Assembly: GCF_018143015.1 (NCBI RefSeq)
Contig: NC_054743.1
Coordinates: 38,458,922 to 38,522,921, forward strand
Length of the DNA stretch: 64,000 bases
Reading direction: 5' to 3'
Source: Lytechinus variegatus
Lineage: Eukaryota; Echinodermata; Echinoidea; Temnopleuroida; Toxopneustidae
Shown here: piece by piece, positions 51,256 to 64,000 of the stretch
Position numbering within the stretch: position 1 is the stretch's first letter
How the letters are laid out: each line of letters opens with the position of its first letter
Program-made: the position numbers and the translations under genes
Notes under the pieces: generated by a model
Databases searched by the model: none
Told to the model about the DNA's origin: nothing
What the model saw: only the letters and a program-made list of their open reading frames with translations

Positions 51256-51405
51256 ATGAAGAAACGTGGGGTAAATAATCCTGGTCAAGGTCGTTCTTCC
51301 AAATTAAAACACAAGAAAAGTGGGAGAAATGAAGGAAAAATGGCTCTTAAGAAATTGCAGATGGAAAGAAAAGAGATAAATCAACTTCAGGACCAGTACA
51401 GTCAG
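51256..51405 (+). CDS. Possible first coding exon of an unrecognised gene
   Basis: From ATG at 51,256 the frame reads MKKRGVNNPGQGRSSKLKHK, then KSGRNEGKMALKKLQMERKE and INQLQDQYSQ, ending at a good donor (CAG|GTGAGT) at 51,405/51,406. The peptide is basic, then helical and charged, like the start of a nuclear or nucleolar protein. I do not recognise it. The flank upstream (51,070-51,250) is not obviously repetitive. If real, its next exon must lie beyond the satellite array and outside the window. Confidence 0.4.
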
Positions 51406-51473
51406 GTGAGTATTAGCTCGGTCCCAATCATTCGTTTTGTTGCACTCACACATTGTACGAGGTTAGTACCGGC

Positions 51474-51596
51474 GTGAAGTTTGTTGGATATTCGATATTC
51501 GATATTCAAACTGTGAAGTTGGTTGGATATTCAGGTTCGATATTCAAACGCGTGTGAAGTTGGACAGATATTCAATATTCGATATTCAAAAATTAG
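51474..51596 (+). repeat. Short tandem repeat with GATATTCGATATTCAAA
   Basis: Three units of about 35-40 bp, each GTGAAGTTGG(T/A)(T/C)(G/A)GATATTC plus one or two further GATATTC copies, precede the satellite array. The first unit starts GTGAAGTTTGTTGGATATTC. Confidence 0.75.
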
Positions 51597-51599
51597 GGG

Positions 51600-51765
51600 T
51601 TTTGAAAGCTAGCTAGGGGGTTTAAAAGGTGGAGCACGTCTCGGGCAACCATAAAATAGCTGGCTTGCCCTAATACGAGGATTTTTTAGGGGACAAAAGT
51701 CATTGAATAAAGGGTTGGAAATTTCTAGTTTAATTTTTTAATTGACCATTTTTTAATTAAAAAAA
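51600..51765 (+). repeat. Strongly diverged edge monomer of the satellite
   Basis: GGGCAACCATAAAATAGCTG, then GGCTTGCCCTAATACGAGG, TGAATAAAGGG and TAATTTTTTAATTGACC line up in order with the canonical monomer (GGGCAACAAGATAAACACCT, GCTTGACCCGGCGCATGC, GGAATAAAGGG, TTTTTTAATT). It is far more diverged than any monomer inside the array, as expected at an array edge. Confidence 0.7.
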
Positions 51766-54700
51766 GTATTTTTTTCAAGGGGCCCCAGGGATATTCTGAC
51801 GGCCTAGCCAGAGTAACCACCTATCCTAACTTGTAGAACTTGATTCGGGCAACAAGATAAACACCTGCTTGACCCGGCGCATGCACATTAAGGGGGCTCA
51901 AATTAACAAAATTAAAGGGAATAAAGGGCTATTTAGACCATTTTTTAATTAAAAAAGGTATTTTTTCAAGGGGCCCCCAGGGATATCCCGACGGCCTAGC
52001 CAGGGTAACCACCTATCCTAACTTGTAGAACTTGATTCGGGCAACAAGATAAACACCTGCTTGACCCGGCGCATGCACATTAAGGGGGCTCAAATTAAAA
52101 AAATTAAAGGGAATAAAGGGCTATTTAGACCATTTTTTAATTAAAAAAAATATTTTTTTTCAAGGGGCCCCCAGGGATATCCCGACGGCCTAGCCAGGGT
52201 AACCACCTATCCTAACTTGTAGAACTTGATTCGGGCAACAAGATAAACTCCTGCTTGACCCGGCGCATGCACATTAAGGGGGCTCAAATTAACAAAATTA
52301 AAGGGAATAAAGGGCTATTTAGACCATTTTTTAATTAAAAAAAGTATTTTTTTCAAGGGGCCCCCAGGGATATCCCGACGGCCTAGCCAGGGTAACCACC
52401 TATCCTAACTTGTAGAACTTGATTCGGGCAACAAGATAAACACCTGCTTGACCCGGCGCATGCACATTAAGGGGGCTCAAATTAACAAAATTAAAGGGAA
52501 TAAAGGGCTATTTAGACCATTTTTTAATTAAAAAAAGTATTTTTTTCAAGGGGCCCCCAGGGATATCCCGACGGCCTAGCCAGGGTTACCACCTATCCTA
52601 ACTTGTAGAACTTGATTCGGGCAACAAGATAAACACCTGCTTGACCCGGCGCATGCACATTAAGGGGGCTCAAATTAACAAAATTAAAGGGAATAAAGGG
52701 CTATTTAGACCATTTTTTAATTAAAAAAATATTTTTTTCAAGGGGCCCCCAGGGATATCCCGACGGCCTAGCCAGGGTAACCACCTATCCTAACTTGTAG
52801 AACTTGATTCGGGCAACAAGATAAACACCTGCTTGACCCGGCGCATGCACATTAAGGGGGCTCAAATTAACAAAATTAAAGGGAATAAAGGGCTATTTAG
52901 ACCATTTTTTAATTAAAAAAAGTATTTTTTTCAAGGGGCCCCCAGGGATATCCCGACGGCCTAGCCAGGGTAACCACCTATCCTAACTTGTAGAACTTGA
53001 TTCGGGCAACAAGATAAACACCTGCTTGACCCGGCGCATGCACATTAAGGGGGCTCAAATTAACAAAATTAAAGGGAATAAAGGGCTATTTAGACCATTT
53101 TTTAATTAAAAAAAGTATTTTTTTTCAAGGGGCCCCCAGGGATATCCCGACGGCCTAGCCAGGGTAACCACCTATCCTAACTTGTAGAACTTGATTCGGG
53201 CAACAAGATAAACACCTGCTTGACCCGGCGCATGCACATTAAGGGGGCTCAAATTAACAAAATTAAAGGGAATAAAGGGCTATTTAGACCATTTTTTAAT
53301 TAAAAAAAGTATTTTTTTCAAGGGGCCCCAGGGATATCCCGACGGCCTAGCCAGGGTAACCACCTATCCTAACTTGTAGAACTTGATTCGGGCAACAAGA
53401 TAAACACCTGCTTGACCCGGCGCATGCACATTAAGGGGGCTCAAATTAACAAAATTAAAGGGAATAAAGGGCTATTTAGACCTTTTTTTAATTTAAAAAG
53501 TATTTTTTTCAAGGGGCCCCAGGGATATCCCGACGGCCTAGCCAGGGTAACCACCTATCCTAACTTGTAGAACTTGATTCGGGCAACAAGATAAACACCT
53601 GGTTGACCCGGCGCATGCACATTAAGGGGGCTCAAATTAACAAAATTAAGGGAATAAAGGGTTATTTAGACCATTTTTTAATTAAAAAAAGTATTTTTTC
53701 GAGGGGTCCCCAGGGATATCCCGACGGCCTAGCCAGGGTAACCACCTATCCACACTTGTAGAACTTGATTCGGGCAACAAGATAAACACCTGCTTGACCC
53801 GGCGCATGCACATTAAGGGGGCTCAAATTAACAAATTTAAAGGGAATAAAGGGCTATTTAGACCATTTTTTAATTAAAAAAGGTATTTTTTTCAAGGGGC
53901 CCCCAGGGATATCCCGACGGCCTAGCCAGGGTAACCACCTATCCTAACTTGTAGAACTTGATTCGGGCAACAAGATAAACACCTGCTTGACCCGGCGCAT
54001 GCACATTAAGGGGGCTCAAATTAACAAAATTAAAGGGAATAAAGGGCTATTTAGACCATTTTTTAATTAAAAAAAATATTTTTTTTCAAGGGGCCCCCAG
54101 GGATATCCCGACGGCCTAGCCAGGGTAACCACCTATCCTAACTTGTAGAACTTGATTCGGGCAACAAGATAAACACCTGCTTGACCCGGCGCATGCACAT
54201 TAAGGGGGCTCAAATTAACAAAATTAAAGGGAATAAAGGGCTATTTAGACCATTTTTTAATTAAAAAAAAGTATTTTTTTCAAGGGGCCCCAGGGATATC
54301 CCGACGGCCTAGCCAGGGTAACCACCTATCCTAACTTGTAGAACTTGATTCGGGCAACAAGATAAACACCTGCTTGACCCGGCGCATGCACATTAAGGGG
54401 GCTCAAATTAACAAAATTAAAGGGAATAAAGGGCTATTTAGACCATTTTTTAATTAAAAAAGTATTTTTTTTCAAGGGGCCCCAGGGATATCCCGACGGC
54501 CTAGCCAGGGTAACCACCTATCCTAACTTGTAGAACTTGATTCGGGCAACAAGATAAACACCTGCTTGACCCGGCGCATGCATATTAAGGGGGCTCAAAT
54601 TAACAAAATTAAAGGGAATAAAGGGCTATTTAGACCATTTTTTAATTAAAAAAAGTATTTTTTTCAAGGGGCCCCCAGGGATATCCCGACGGCCTAGCCA

Positions 54701-57700
54701 GGGTAACCACCTATCCTAACTTGTAGAACTTGATTCGGGCAACAAGATAAACACCTGCTTGACCCGGCGCATGCACATTAAGGGGGCTCAAATTAACAAA
54801 ATTAAAGGGAATAAAGGGCTATTTAGACCTTTTTTTAATTTAAAAAGTATTTTTTTCAAGGGGCCCCCAGGGATATCCCGACGGCCTAGCCAGGGTAACC
54901 ACCTATCCTAACTTGTAGAACTTGATTCGGGCAACAAGATAAACACCTGCTTGACCCGGCGCATGCACATTAAGGGGGCTCAAATTAACAAAATTAAGGG
55001 AATAAAGGGTTATTTAGACCATTTTTTAATTAAAAAAAGTATTTTTTCGAGGGGCCCCCAGGGATATCCCGACGGCCTAGCCAGGGTAACCACCTATCCA
55101 CACTTGTAGAACTTGATTCGGGCAACAAGATAAACACCTGCTTGACCCGGCGCATGCACATTAAGGGGGCTCAAATTAACAAAATTAAAGGGAATAAAGG
55201 GCTATTTAGACCATTTTTTAATTAAAAAAAGTATTTTTTTCAAGGGGCCCCCAGGGATATCCCGACGGCCTAGCCAGGGTAACCACCTATCCTAACTTGT
55301 AGAACTTGATTCGGGCAACAAGATAAACACCTGCTTGACCCGGCGCATGCACATTAAGGGGCTCAAATTAACAAATTAAAAGGGAATAAAGGGCTATTTA
55401 GACCATTTTTTAATTAAAAAATGTATTTTTTTCAAGGGGCCCCCAGGGATATCCCGACGGCCTAGCCAGGGTAACCACCTATCCTAACTTGTAGAACTTG
55501 ATTCGGGCAACAAGATAAACACCTGCTTGACCCGGCGCATGCACATTAAGGGGGCTCAAATTAACAAAATTAAAGGGAATAAAGGGCTATTTAGACCATT
55601 TTTTAATTAAAAAATGTATTTTTTCAAGGGGCCCCAGGGATATCCCGACGGCCTAGCCAGGGTAACCACCTATCCTAACTTGTAGAACTTGATTCGGGCA
55701 ACAAGATAAACACCTGCTTGACCCGGCGCATGCACGGTAAGGTTGCTCAAATTAATAAAATTAAAGGGAATAAAGGGCTATTTAGACCATTTTTTAATTT
55801 AAAAAAATATTTTCTTCAAAGGGCCCCAGGGATATCCCGACGGCCTAGCCAGGGTTACCTCCTATCCTAACTTGTAGAACTTGATTCGGGCAAGAAGATA
55901 AACACCTGCTTGACCCGGCGCATGCACATTAAGGGGGCTCAAATTAACAAAATTAAAGGGAATAAAGGGCTATTTAGACCTTTTTTTAATTTAAAAAGTA
56001 TTTTTTTCAAGGGGCCCCAGGGATATCCCGACGGCCTAGCCAGGGTAACCACCTATCCTAACTTGTAGAACTTGATTCGGGCAACAAGATAAACACCTGC
56101 TTGACCGGCGCATGCACATTAAGGGGGCTCAAATTAACAAAATTAAAGGGAATAAAGGGCTATTTAGACCATTTTTTAATTAAAAAAAGTATTTTTTTCA
56201 AGGGGCCCCCAGGGATATCCCGACGGCCTAGCCAGGGTAACCACCTATCCTAACTTGTAGAACTTGATTCGGGCAACAAGATAAACACCTGCTTGACCCG
56301 GCGCATGCACATTAAGGGGGCTCAAATTAAAAAAATTAAAGGGAATAAAGGGCTATTTAGACCATTTTTTAATTAAAAAAAGTATTTTTTTTCAAGGGGT
56401 CCCCAGGGATATCCCGACGGCCTAGCCAGGGTAACCACCTATCCACACTTGTAGAACTTGATTCGGGCAACAAGATAAACACCTGCTTGACCCGGCGCAT
56501 GCACATTAGGGGGCTCAAATTAACAAAATTAAAGGGAATAAAGGGCTATTTAGACCATTTTTTAATTAAAAAAAGTATTTTTTTCAAGGGGCCCCCAGGG
56601 ATATCCCGACGGCCTAGCCGGGGTAACCACCTATCCTAACTTGTAGAACTTGATTCGGGCAACAAGATAAACACCTGCTTGACCCGGCGCATGCACATTA
56701 AGGGGGCTCAAATTAACAAAATTAAAGGGAATAAAGGGCTATTTAGACCATTTTTTAATTAAAAAAAGTATTTTTTTCAAGGGGCCCCAGGGATATCCCG
56801 ACGGCCTAGCCAGGGTTACCACCTATCCTAACTTGTAGAACTTGATTCGGGCAACAAGATAAACACCTGCTTGACCCGGCGCATGCACATTAAGGGGGCT
56901 CAAATTAACAAAATTAAAGGGAATAAAGGGCTATTTAGACCATTTTTTAATTAAAAAAAATATTTTTTTTCAAGGGGCCCCCAGGGATATCCCGACGGCC
57001 TAGCCAGGGTAACCACCTATCCTAACTTGTAGAACTTGATTCGGGCAACAAGATAAACACCTGCTTGACCCGGCGCATGCACATTAAGGGGGCTCAAATT
57101 AACAAAATTAAAGGGAATAAAGGGCTATTTAGACCATTTTTTAATTAAAAAAGTATTTTTTTCAAGGGGCCCCCAGGGATATCCCGACGGCCTAGCCAGG
57201 GTAACCACCTATCCTAACTTGTAGAACTTGATTCGGGCAACAAGATAAACACCTGCTTGACCCGGCGCATGCACATTAAGGGGGCTCAAATTAACAAAAT
57301 TAAAGGGAATAAAGGGCTATTTAGACCATTTTTTAATTAAAAAAAGTATTTTTTTTCAAGGGGCCCCCAGGGATATCCCGACGGCCTAGCCAGGGTAACC
57401 ACCTATCCTAACTTGTAGAACTTGATTCGGGCAACAAGATAAACACCTGCTTGACCCGGCGCATGCACATTAAGGGGGCTCAAATTAACAAAATTAAAGG
57501 GAATAAAGGGCTATTTAGACCATTTTTTAATTAAAAAAAGTATTTTTTTCAAGGGGCCCCCAGGGATATCCCGACGGCCTAGCCAGGGTAACCACCTATC
57601 CTAACTTGTAGAACTTGATTCGGGCAACAAGATAAACACCTGCTTGACCCGGCGCATGCACATTAAGGGGGCTCAAATTAACAAAATTAAAGGGAATAAA

Positions 57701-60700
57701 GGGCTATTTAGACCATTTTTTAATTTAAAAAGTATTTTTTTCAAGGGGCCCCAGGGATATCCCGACGGCCTAGCCAGGGTAACCACCTATCCTAACTTGT
57801 AGAACTTGATTCGGGCAACAAGATAAACACCTGGTTGACCCGGCGCATGCACATTAAGGGGGCTCAAATTAACAAAATTAAGGAATAAAGGGTTATTTAG
57901 ACCATTTTTTAATTAAAAAAAGTATTTTTTCGAGGGGCCCCAGGGATATCCCGACGGCCTAGCCAGGGTAACCACCTATCCAAACTTGTAGAACTTGATT
58001 CAGGCAACAAGATAAACACCTGCTTGACCCGGCGCATGCACATTAAGGGGGCTCAAATTAACAAAATTTAAAGGGAATAAAGGGCTATTTAGACCATTTT
58101 TTAATTAAAAAAGGTATTTTTTTCAAGGGGCCCCCAGGGATATCCCGACGGCCTAGCCAGGGTTACCACCTATCCTAACTTGTAGAACTTGATTCGGGCA
58201 ACAAGATAAACACCTGCTTGACCCGGCGCATGCACATTAAGGGGGCTCAAATTAACAAAATTAAAGGGAATAAAGGGCTATTTAGACCATTTTTTAATTA
58301 AAAAAAATATTTTTTTTCAAGGGGCCCCCAGGGATATCCCGACGGCCTAGCCAGGGTAACCACCTATCCACACTTGTAGAACTTGATTCGGGCAACAAGA
58401 TAAACACCTGCTTGACCCGGCGCATGCACATTAAGGGGGCTCAAATTAACAAAATTAAAGGGAATAAAGGGCTATTTAGACCATTTTTTAATTAAAAAAA
58501 GTATTTTTTTCAAGGGCCCCCAGGGATATCCCGACGGCCTAGCCGGGGTAACCACCTATCCTAACTTGTAGAACTTGATTCGGGCAACAAGATAAACACC
58601 TGCTTGACCCGGCGCATGCACATTAAGGGGGCTCAAATTAACAAAATTAAAGGGAATAAAGGGCTATTTAGACCATTTTTTAATTAAAAAAAGTATTTTT
58701 TTTCAAGGGGCCCCCAGGGATATCCCGACGGCCTAGCCAGGGTAACCACCTATCCTAACTTGTAGAACTTGATTCGGGCAACAAGATAAACACCTGCTTG
58801 ACCCGGCGCATGCATATTAAGGGGGCTCAAATTAACAAAATTAAAGGAATAAAGGGCTATTTAGACCATTTTTTAATTAAAAAAAGTATTTTTTTCAAGG
58901 GGCCCCCAGGGATATCCCGACGGCCTAGCCAGGGTAACCACCTATCCTAACTTGTAGAACTTGATTCGGGCAACAAGATAAACACCTGCTTGACCCGGCG
59001 CATGCACATTAAGGGGGCTCAAATTAACAAAATTAAAGGGAATAAAGGGCTATTTAGACCTTTTTTTAATTTAAAAAGTATTTTTTTCAAGGGGCCCCCA
59101 GGGATATCCCGACGGCCTAGCCAGGGTAACCACCTATCCTAACTTGTAGAACTTGATTCGGGCAACAAGATAAACACCTGCTTGACCCGGCGCATGCACA
59201 TTAAGGGGGCTCAAATTAACAAAATTAAGGAATAAAGGGTTATTTAGACCATTTTTTAATTAAAAAAAGTATTTTTTCAAGGGGCCCCAGGGATATCCCG
59301 ACGGCCTAGCCAGGGTAACCATCTATCCAAACTTGTAGAACTTGATTCAGGCAACAAGATAAACACCTGCTTGACCCGGCGCATGCACATTAAGGGGGCT
59401 CAAATTAACAAAATTAAAGGGAATAAAGGGCTATTTAGACCATTTTTTAATTAAAAAAAGTATTGTTTTCAAGGGGCCCCCAGGGATATCCCGACGGCCT
59501 AGCCAGGGTAACCACCTATCCTAACTTGTAGAACTTGATTCGGGCAACAAGATAAACACCTGCTTGACCCGGCGCATGCACATTAAGGGGGCTCAAATTA
59601 ACAAATTAAAAGGGAATAAAGGGCTATTTAGACCATTTTTTAATTAAAAAATGTATTTTTTTCAAGGGGCCCCCAGGGATATCCCGACGGCCTAGCCAGG
59701 GTAACCACCTATCCTAACTTGTAGAACTTGATTCGGGCAACAAGATAAACACCTGCTTGACCCGGCGCATGCACATTAAGGGGGCTCAAATTAACAAAAT
59801 TAAAGGGAATAAAGGGCTATTTAGACCATTTTTTAATTAAAAAAAGTATTTTTTCAAGGGGCCCCCAGGGATATCCCGACGGCCTAGCCAGGGTAACCAC
59901 CTATCCTAACTTGTAGAACTTGATTCGGGCAACAAGATAAACACCTGCTTGACCCGGCGCATGCACGGTAAGGTTGCTCAAATTAATAAAATTAAAGGGA
60001 ATAAAGGGCTATTTAGACCATTTTTTAATTTAAAAATAATATTTTTCTTCAAAGGGCCCCAGGGATATCCCGACGGCCTAGCCAGGGTTACCTCCTATCC
60101 TAACTTGTAGAACTTGATTCGGGCAAGAAGATAAACACCTGCTTGACCCGGCGCATGCACATTAAGGGGGCTCAAATTAACAAAATTAAAGGGAATAAAG
60201 GGCTATTTAGACCTTTTTTTAATTTAAAAAGTATTTTTTCAAGGGCCCCCAGGGATATCCCGACGGCCTAGCCAGGGTAACCACCTATCCTAACTTGTAG
60301 AACTTGATTCGGGCAACAAGATAAACACCTGCTTGACCCGGCGCATGCACATTAAGGGGCTCAAATTAACAAAATTAAAGGGAATAAAGGGCTATTTAGA
60401 CCATTTTTTAATTAAAAAAAGTATTTTTTTCAAGGGGCCCCAGGGATATCCCGACGGCCTAGCCAGGGTAACCACCTATCCTAACTTGTAGAACTTGATT
60501 CGGGCAACAAGATAAACACCTGCTTGACCCGGCGCATGCACATTAAGGGGGCTCAAATTAACAAAATTAAAGGGAATAAAGGGCTATTTAGACCTTTTTT
60601 TAATTTAAAAAGTATTTTTTCAAGGGGCCCCCAGGGATATCCCGACGGCCTAGCCAGGGTAACCACCTATCCTAACTTGTAGAACTTGATTCGGGCAACA

Positions 60701-63700
60701 AGATAAACACCTGCTTGACCCGGCGCATGCACATTAAGGGGGCTCAAATTAACAAAATTAAAGGGAATAAAGGGCTATTTAGACCATTTTTTAATTAAAA
60801 AAAGTATTTTTTCAAGGGGCCCCCAGGGATATCCCGACGGCCTAGCCAGGGTAACCACCTATCCTAACTTGTAGAACTTGATTCGGGCAACAAGATAAAC
60901 ACCTGCTTGACCCGGCGCATGCACATTAAGGGGGCTCAAATTAACAAAATTAAAGGGAATAAAGGGCTATTTAGACCATTTTTTAATTAAAAAAAGTATT
61001 TTTTTCAAGGGGCCCCCAGGGATATCCCGACGGCCTAGCCAGGGTAACCACCTATCCTAACTTGTAGAACTTGATTCGGGCAACAAGATAAACACCTGCT
61101 TGACCCGGCGCATGCACATTAAGGGGGCTCAAATTAACAAAATTAAAGGGAATAAAGGGCTATTTAGACCATTTTTTAATTAAAAAAGTATTTTTTTCAA
61201 GGGGCCCCCAGGGATATCCCGACGGCCTAGCCAGGGTAACCACCTATCCTAACTTGTAGAACTTGATTCGGGCAACAAGATAAACACCTGCTTGACCCGG
61301 CGCATGCACATTAAGGGGCTCAAATTAACAAAATTAAGGGAATAAAGGTTATTTAGACCATTTTTTAATTAAAAAAAGTATTTTTTCAAGGGGCCCCCAG
61401 GGATATCCCGACGGCCTAGCCAGGGTAACCACCTATCCTAACTTGTAGAACTTGATTCGGGCAACAAGATAAACACCTGCTTGACCCGGCGCATGCACAT
61501 TAAGGGGGCTCAAATTAACAAAATTAAAGGGAATAAAGGGCTATTTAGACCATTTTTTAATTAAAAAAAGTATTTTTTTCAAGGGGCCCCCAGGGATATC
61601 CCGACGGCCTAGCCAGGTTAACCAACTATCCACACTTGTAGAACTTGATTCGGTCAACAAGATAAACACCTGCTTGACCCGGCGCATGCACATTAAGGGG
61701 CTCAAATTAAAAAAATTAAAGGGAATAAAGGGCTATTTAGACCATTTTTTAATTAAAAAAAATATTTTTTTTCAAGGGGCCCCCAGGGATATCCCGACGG
61801 CCTAGCCAGGGTAACCACCTATCCTAACTTGTAGAACTTGATTCGGGCAACAAGATAAACACCTGCTTGACCCGGCGCATGCACATTAAGGGGGCTCAAA
61901 TTAACAAAATTAAAGGGAATAAAGGGCTATTTAGACCATTTTTTAATTAAAAAAAGTATTTTTTTCAAGGGGCCCCCAGGGATATCCCGACGGCCTAGCC
62001 GGGTAACCACCTATCCTAACTTGTAGAACTTGATTCGGGCAACAAGATAAACACCTGCTTGACCCGGCGCATGCACATTAAGGGGGCTCAAATTAACAAA
62101 ATTAAAGGGAATAAAGGGCTATTTAGACCATTTTTTAATTAAAAAAAGTATTTTTTTTCAAGGGGCCCCCAGGGATATCCCGACGGCCTAGCCAGGGTAA
62201 CCACCTATCCTAACTTGTAGAACTTGATTCGGGCAACAAGATAAACACCTGCTTGACCCGGCGCATGCACATTAAGGGGCTCAAATTAACAAAATTAAAG
62301 GGAATAAAGGGCTATTTAGACCATTTTTTAATTAAAAAAAGTATTTTTTTCAAGGGGCCCCCAGGGATATCCCGACGGCCTAGCCAGGGTAACCACCTAT
62401 CCTAACTTGTAGAACTTGATTCGGGCAACAAGATAAACACCTGCTTGACCCGGCGCATGCACATTAAGGGGCTCAAATTAACAAAATTAAAGGGAATAAA
62501 GGGCTATTTAGACCATTTTTTTAATTAAAAAAGTATTTTTTTCAAGGGGCCCCCAGGGATATCCCGACGGCCTAGCCAGGGTAACCACCTATCCTAACTT
62601 GTAGAACTTGATTCGGGCAACAAGATAAACACCTGCTTGACCCGGCGCATGCACATTAAGGGGGCTCAAATTAACAAAATTAAAGGGAATAAAGGGTTAT
62701 TTAGACCATTTTTTAATTAAAAAAAGTATTTTTTCAAGGGGCCCCCAGGGATATCCCGACGGCCTAGCCAGGGTAACCACCTATCCAAACTTGTAGAACT
62801 TGATTCGGGCAACAAGATAAACACCTGCTTGACCCGGCGCATGCACATTAAGGGGGCTCAAATTAACAAATTAAAGGGAATAAAGGGCTATTTAGACCAT
62901 TTTTTAATTAAAAAAAGTATTTTTTTCAAGGGGCCCCCAGGGATATCCCGACGGCCTAGCCAGGGTAACCACCTATCCTAACTTGTAGAACTTGATTCGG
63001 GCAACAAGATAAACACCTGCTTGACCCGGCGCATGCACATTAAGGGGGCTCAAATTAACAAATTTAAAGGGAATAAAGGGCTATTTAGACCATTTTTTAA
63101 TTTAAAAATGTATTTTTTTCAAGGGGCCCCCAGGGATATCCCGACGGCCTAGCCAGGGTAACCACCTATCCTAACTTGTAGAACTTGATTCGGGCAACAA
63201 GATAAACACCTGCTTGACCCGGCGCATGCACATTAAGGGGGCTCAAATTAACAAAATTAAAGGGAATAAAGGGCTATTTAGACCATTTTTTTAATTAAAA
63301 AATGTATTTTTTTCAAGGGGCCCCCAGGGATATCCCGACGGCCTAGCCAGGGTAACCACCTATCCTAACTTGTAGAACTTGATTCGGGCAACAAGATAAA
63401 CACCTGCTTGACCCGGCGCATGCACTTTAGGTTGCTCAAATTAATAAAATTAAAGGGAATAAAGGGCTATTTAGACCATTTTTTAATTTAAAAAAAATAT
63501 TTTTTTCAAGGGGCCCCCAGGATATCCCGACGGCCTAGCCAGGGTAACCACCTATCCTAACTTGTAGAACTTGATTCGGGCAACAAGATAAACACCTGCT
63601 TGACCCGGCGCATGCACATTAAGGGGGCTCAAATTAACAAAATTAAAGGGAATAAAGGGCTATTTAGACCATTTTTTAATTAAAAAATGTATTTTTTTCA

Positions 63701-64000
63701 AGGGGCCCCCAGGGATATCCCGACGGCCTAGCCAGGGTAACCACCTATCCTAACTTGTAGAACTTGATTCGGGCAACAAGATAAACACCTGCTTGACCCG
63801 GCGCATGCACATAAGGGGCTCAAATTAACAAAATTAAAGGGAATAAAGGGCTATTTAGACCATTTTTTAATTTAAAAAAATATTTTTTTTCAAGGGGCCC
63901 CCAGGGATATCCCGACGGCCTAGCCAGGGTTACCACCTATCCTAACTTGTAGAACTTGATTCGGGCAACAAGATAAACACCTGCTTGACCCGGCGCATGC
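51766..64000 (+). repeat. Satellite DNA array, about 192-bp monomer, about 63 copies
   Basis: The marker AACTTGATTCGGGCAACAAG recurs every 191-194 bp from 51,837 to the end of the window. Each monomer has a GC-rich half with palindromes GGGGCCCC, GGGATATCCC and GCATGC, and an AT-rich block built on the palindrome TTTTTTAATTAAAAAA. Monomers differ by few bases, mostly A/T run length and single substitutions. There is no ORF and no interruption by other elements over 12.2 kb. The array continues beyond the window. It could be pericentromeric or centromeric, or an interstitial block; the sequence alone does not tell. Confidence 0.97.
52060..60400 (+). repeat. Two copies of a 22-monomer higher-order repeat (about 4,231 bp)
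   Basis: Rare monomer variants recur at constant spacing: AAATTAAAAAAATT at 52,093 and 56,325; CAGGGTTACC at 52,581 and 56,811; CCTGGTTGACC at 53,598 and 57,830; GCATGCATATTAA at 54,577 and 58,809; GCACGGTAAGGTTGC at 55,732 and 59,963; GGGCAAGAAGAT at 55,888 and 60,121. The spacing is 4,230-4,233 bp, or 22 monomers. Variants shared at seven monomers' distance (TTTTTTCGAGGGG at 53,694 and 55,042) show an older inner duplication. No third copy of these variants appears at the next interval. Confidence 0.85.

Noticed and set aside
51766..64000. CRISPR-like array
   Set aside because: The period is about 192 bp with no variable spacers between constant repeats, and the genome is eukaryotic. It is a satellite.

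Overview
This is eukaryotic genomic DNA from a marine deuterostome, most likely an echinoderm and probably a sea urchin. The evidence is intron-rich genes with GT-AG introns, a Runx gene and an ATE1 gene of animal type, and a dense load of repeats of the kinds usual in echinoid genomes: tRNA-derived SINEs, foldback MITEs, BEL/Pao, hAT, Mutator-like and non-LTR remnants. The species call is inference; no sequence search was possible.

Layout. Positions 1-13,110 are a transposon graveyard on the + strand: an internally deleted BEL/Pao element, a gag-like remnant, Mutator-like transposase fragments, a RecQ-helicase-like pseudogene, and a composite unit present in four to five copies. That unit holds a Pro-rich exon, a transposase tail, a coiled-coil exon and a GMGPAQ minisatellite. 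A hAT transposase C-terminus ends the region. Positions 13,110-15,930 hold no gene.

Positions 15,933-25,998 (minus strand) hold a complete arginyl-tRNA--protein transferase gene, ATE1. I could join nine coding exons in phase (1,551 nt, 516 residues). Two tandem 129-nt versions of exon 5 look mutually exclusive, like the paired 129-nt exons of vertebrate ATE1. Its introns carry SINEs, a LINE 3' end, foldback elements, a polypyrimidine tract between the alternative exons and a 21-nt G run.

Positions 26,200-31,250 are repeats. Positions 31,253-39,367 (minus strand) hold a Runx gene in four coding exons (about 442 residues), with the Runt domain split at the usual place and a C-terminal FWRPY Groucho-binding motif. 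The two host genes are unrelated in function and are transcribed in the same direction, with Runx upstream of ATE1 by about 5 kb.

Positions 40,000-50,800 are again mobile elements: a LINE fragment split by a 155-bp MITE, then a nearly intact non-LTR retrotransposon lying between Tc1/mariner-type inverted termini 8.1 kb apart. After a possible first exon at 51,256-51,405, a satellite array of about 192-bp monomers starts near 51,600 and runs past the window end (over 12 kb, about 63 monomers). Two consecutive blocks share diagnostic variants at a spacing of about 4,231 bp, which is a 22-monomer higher-order repeat.
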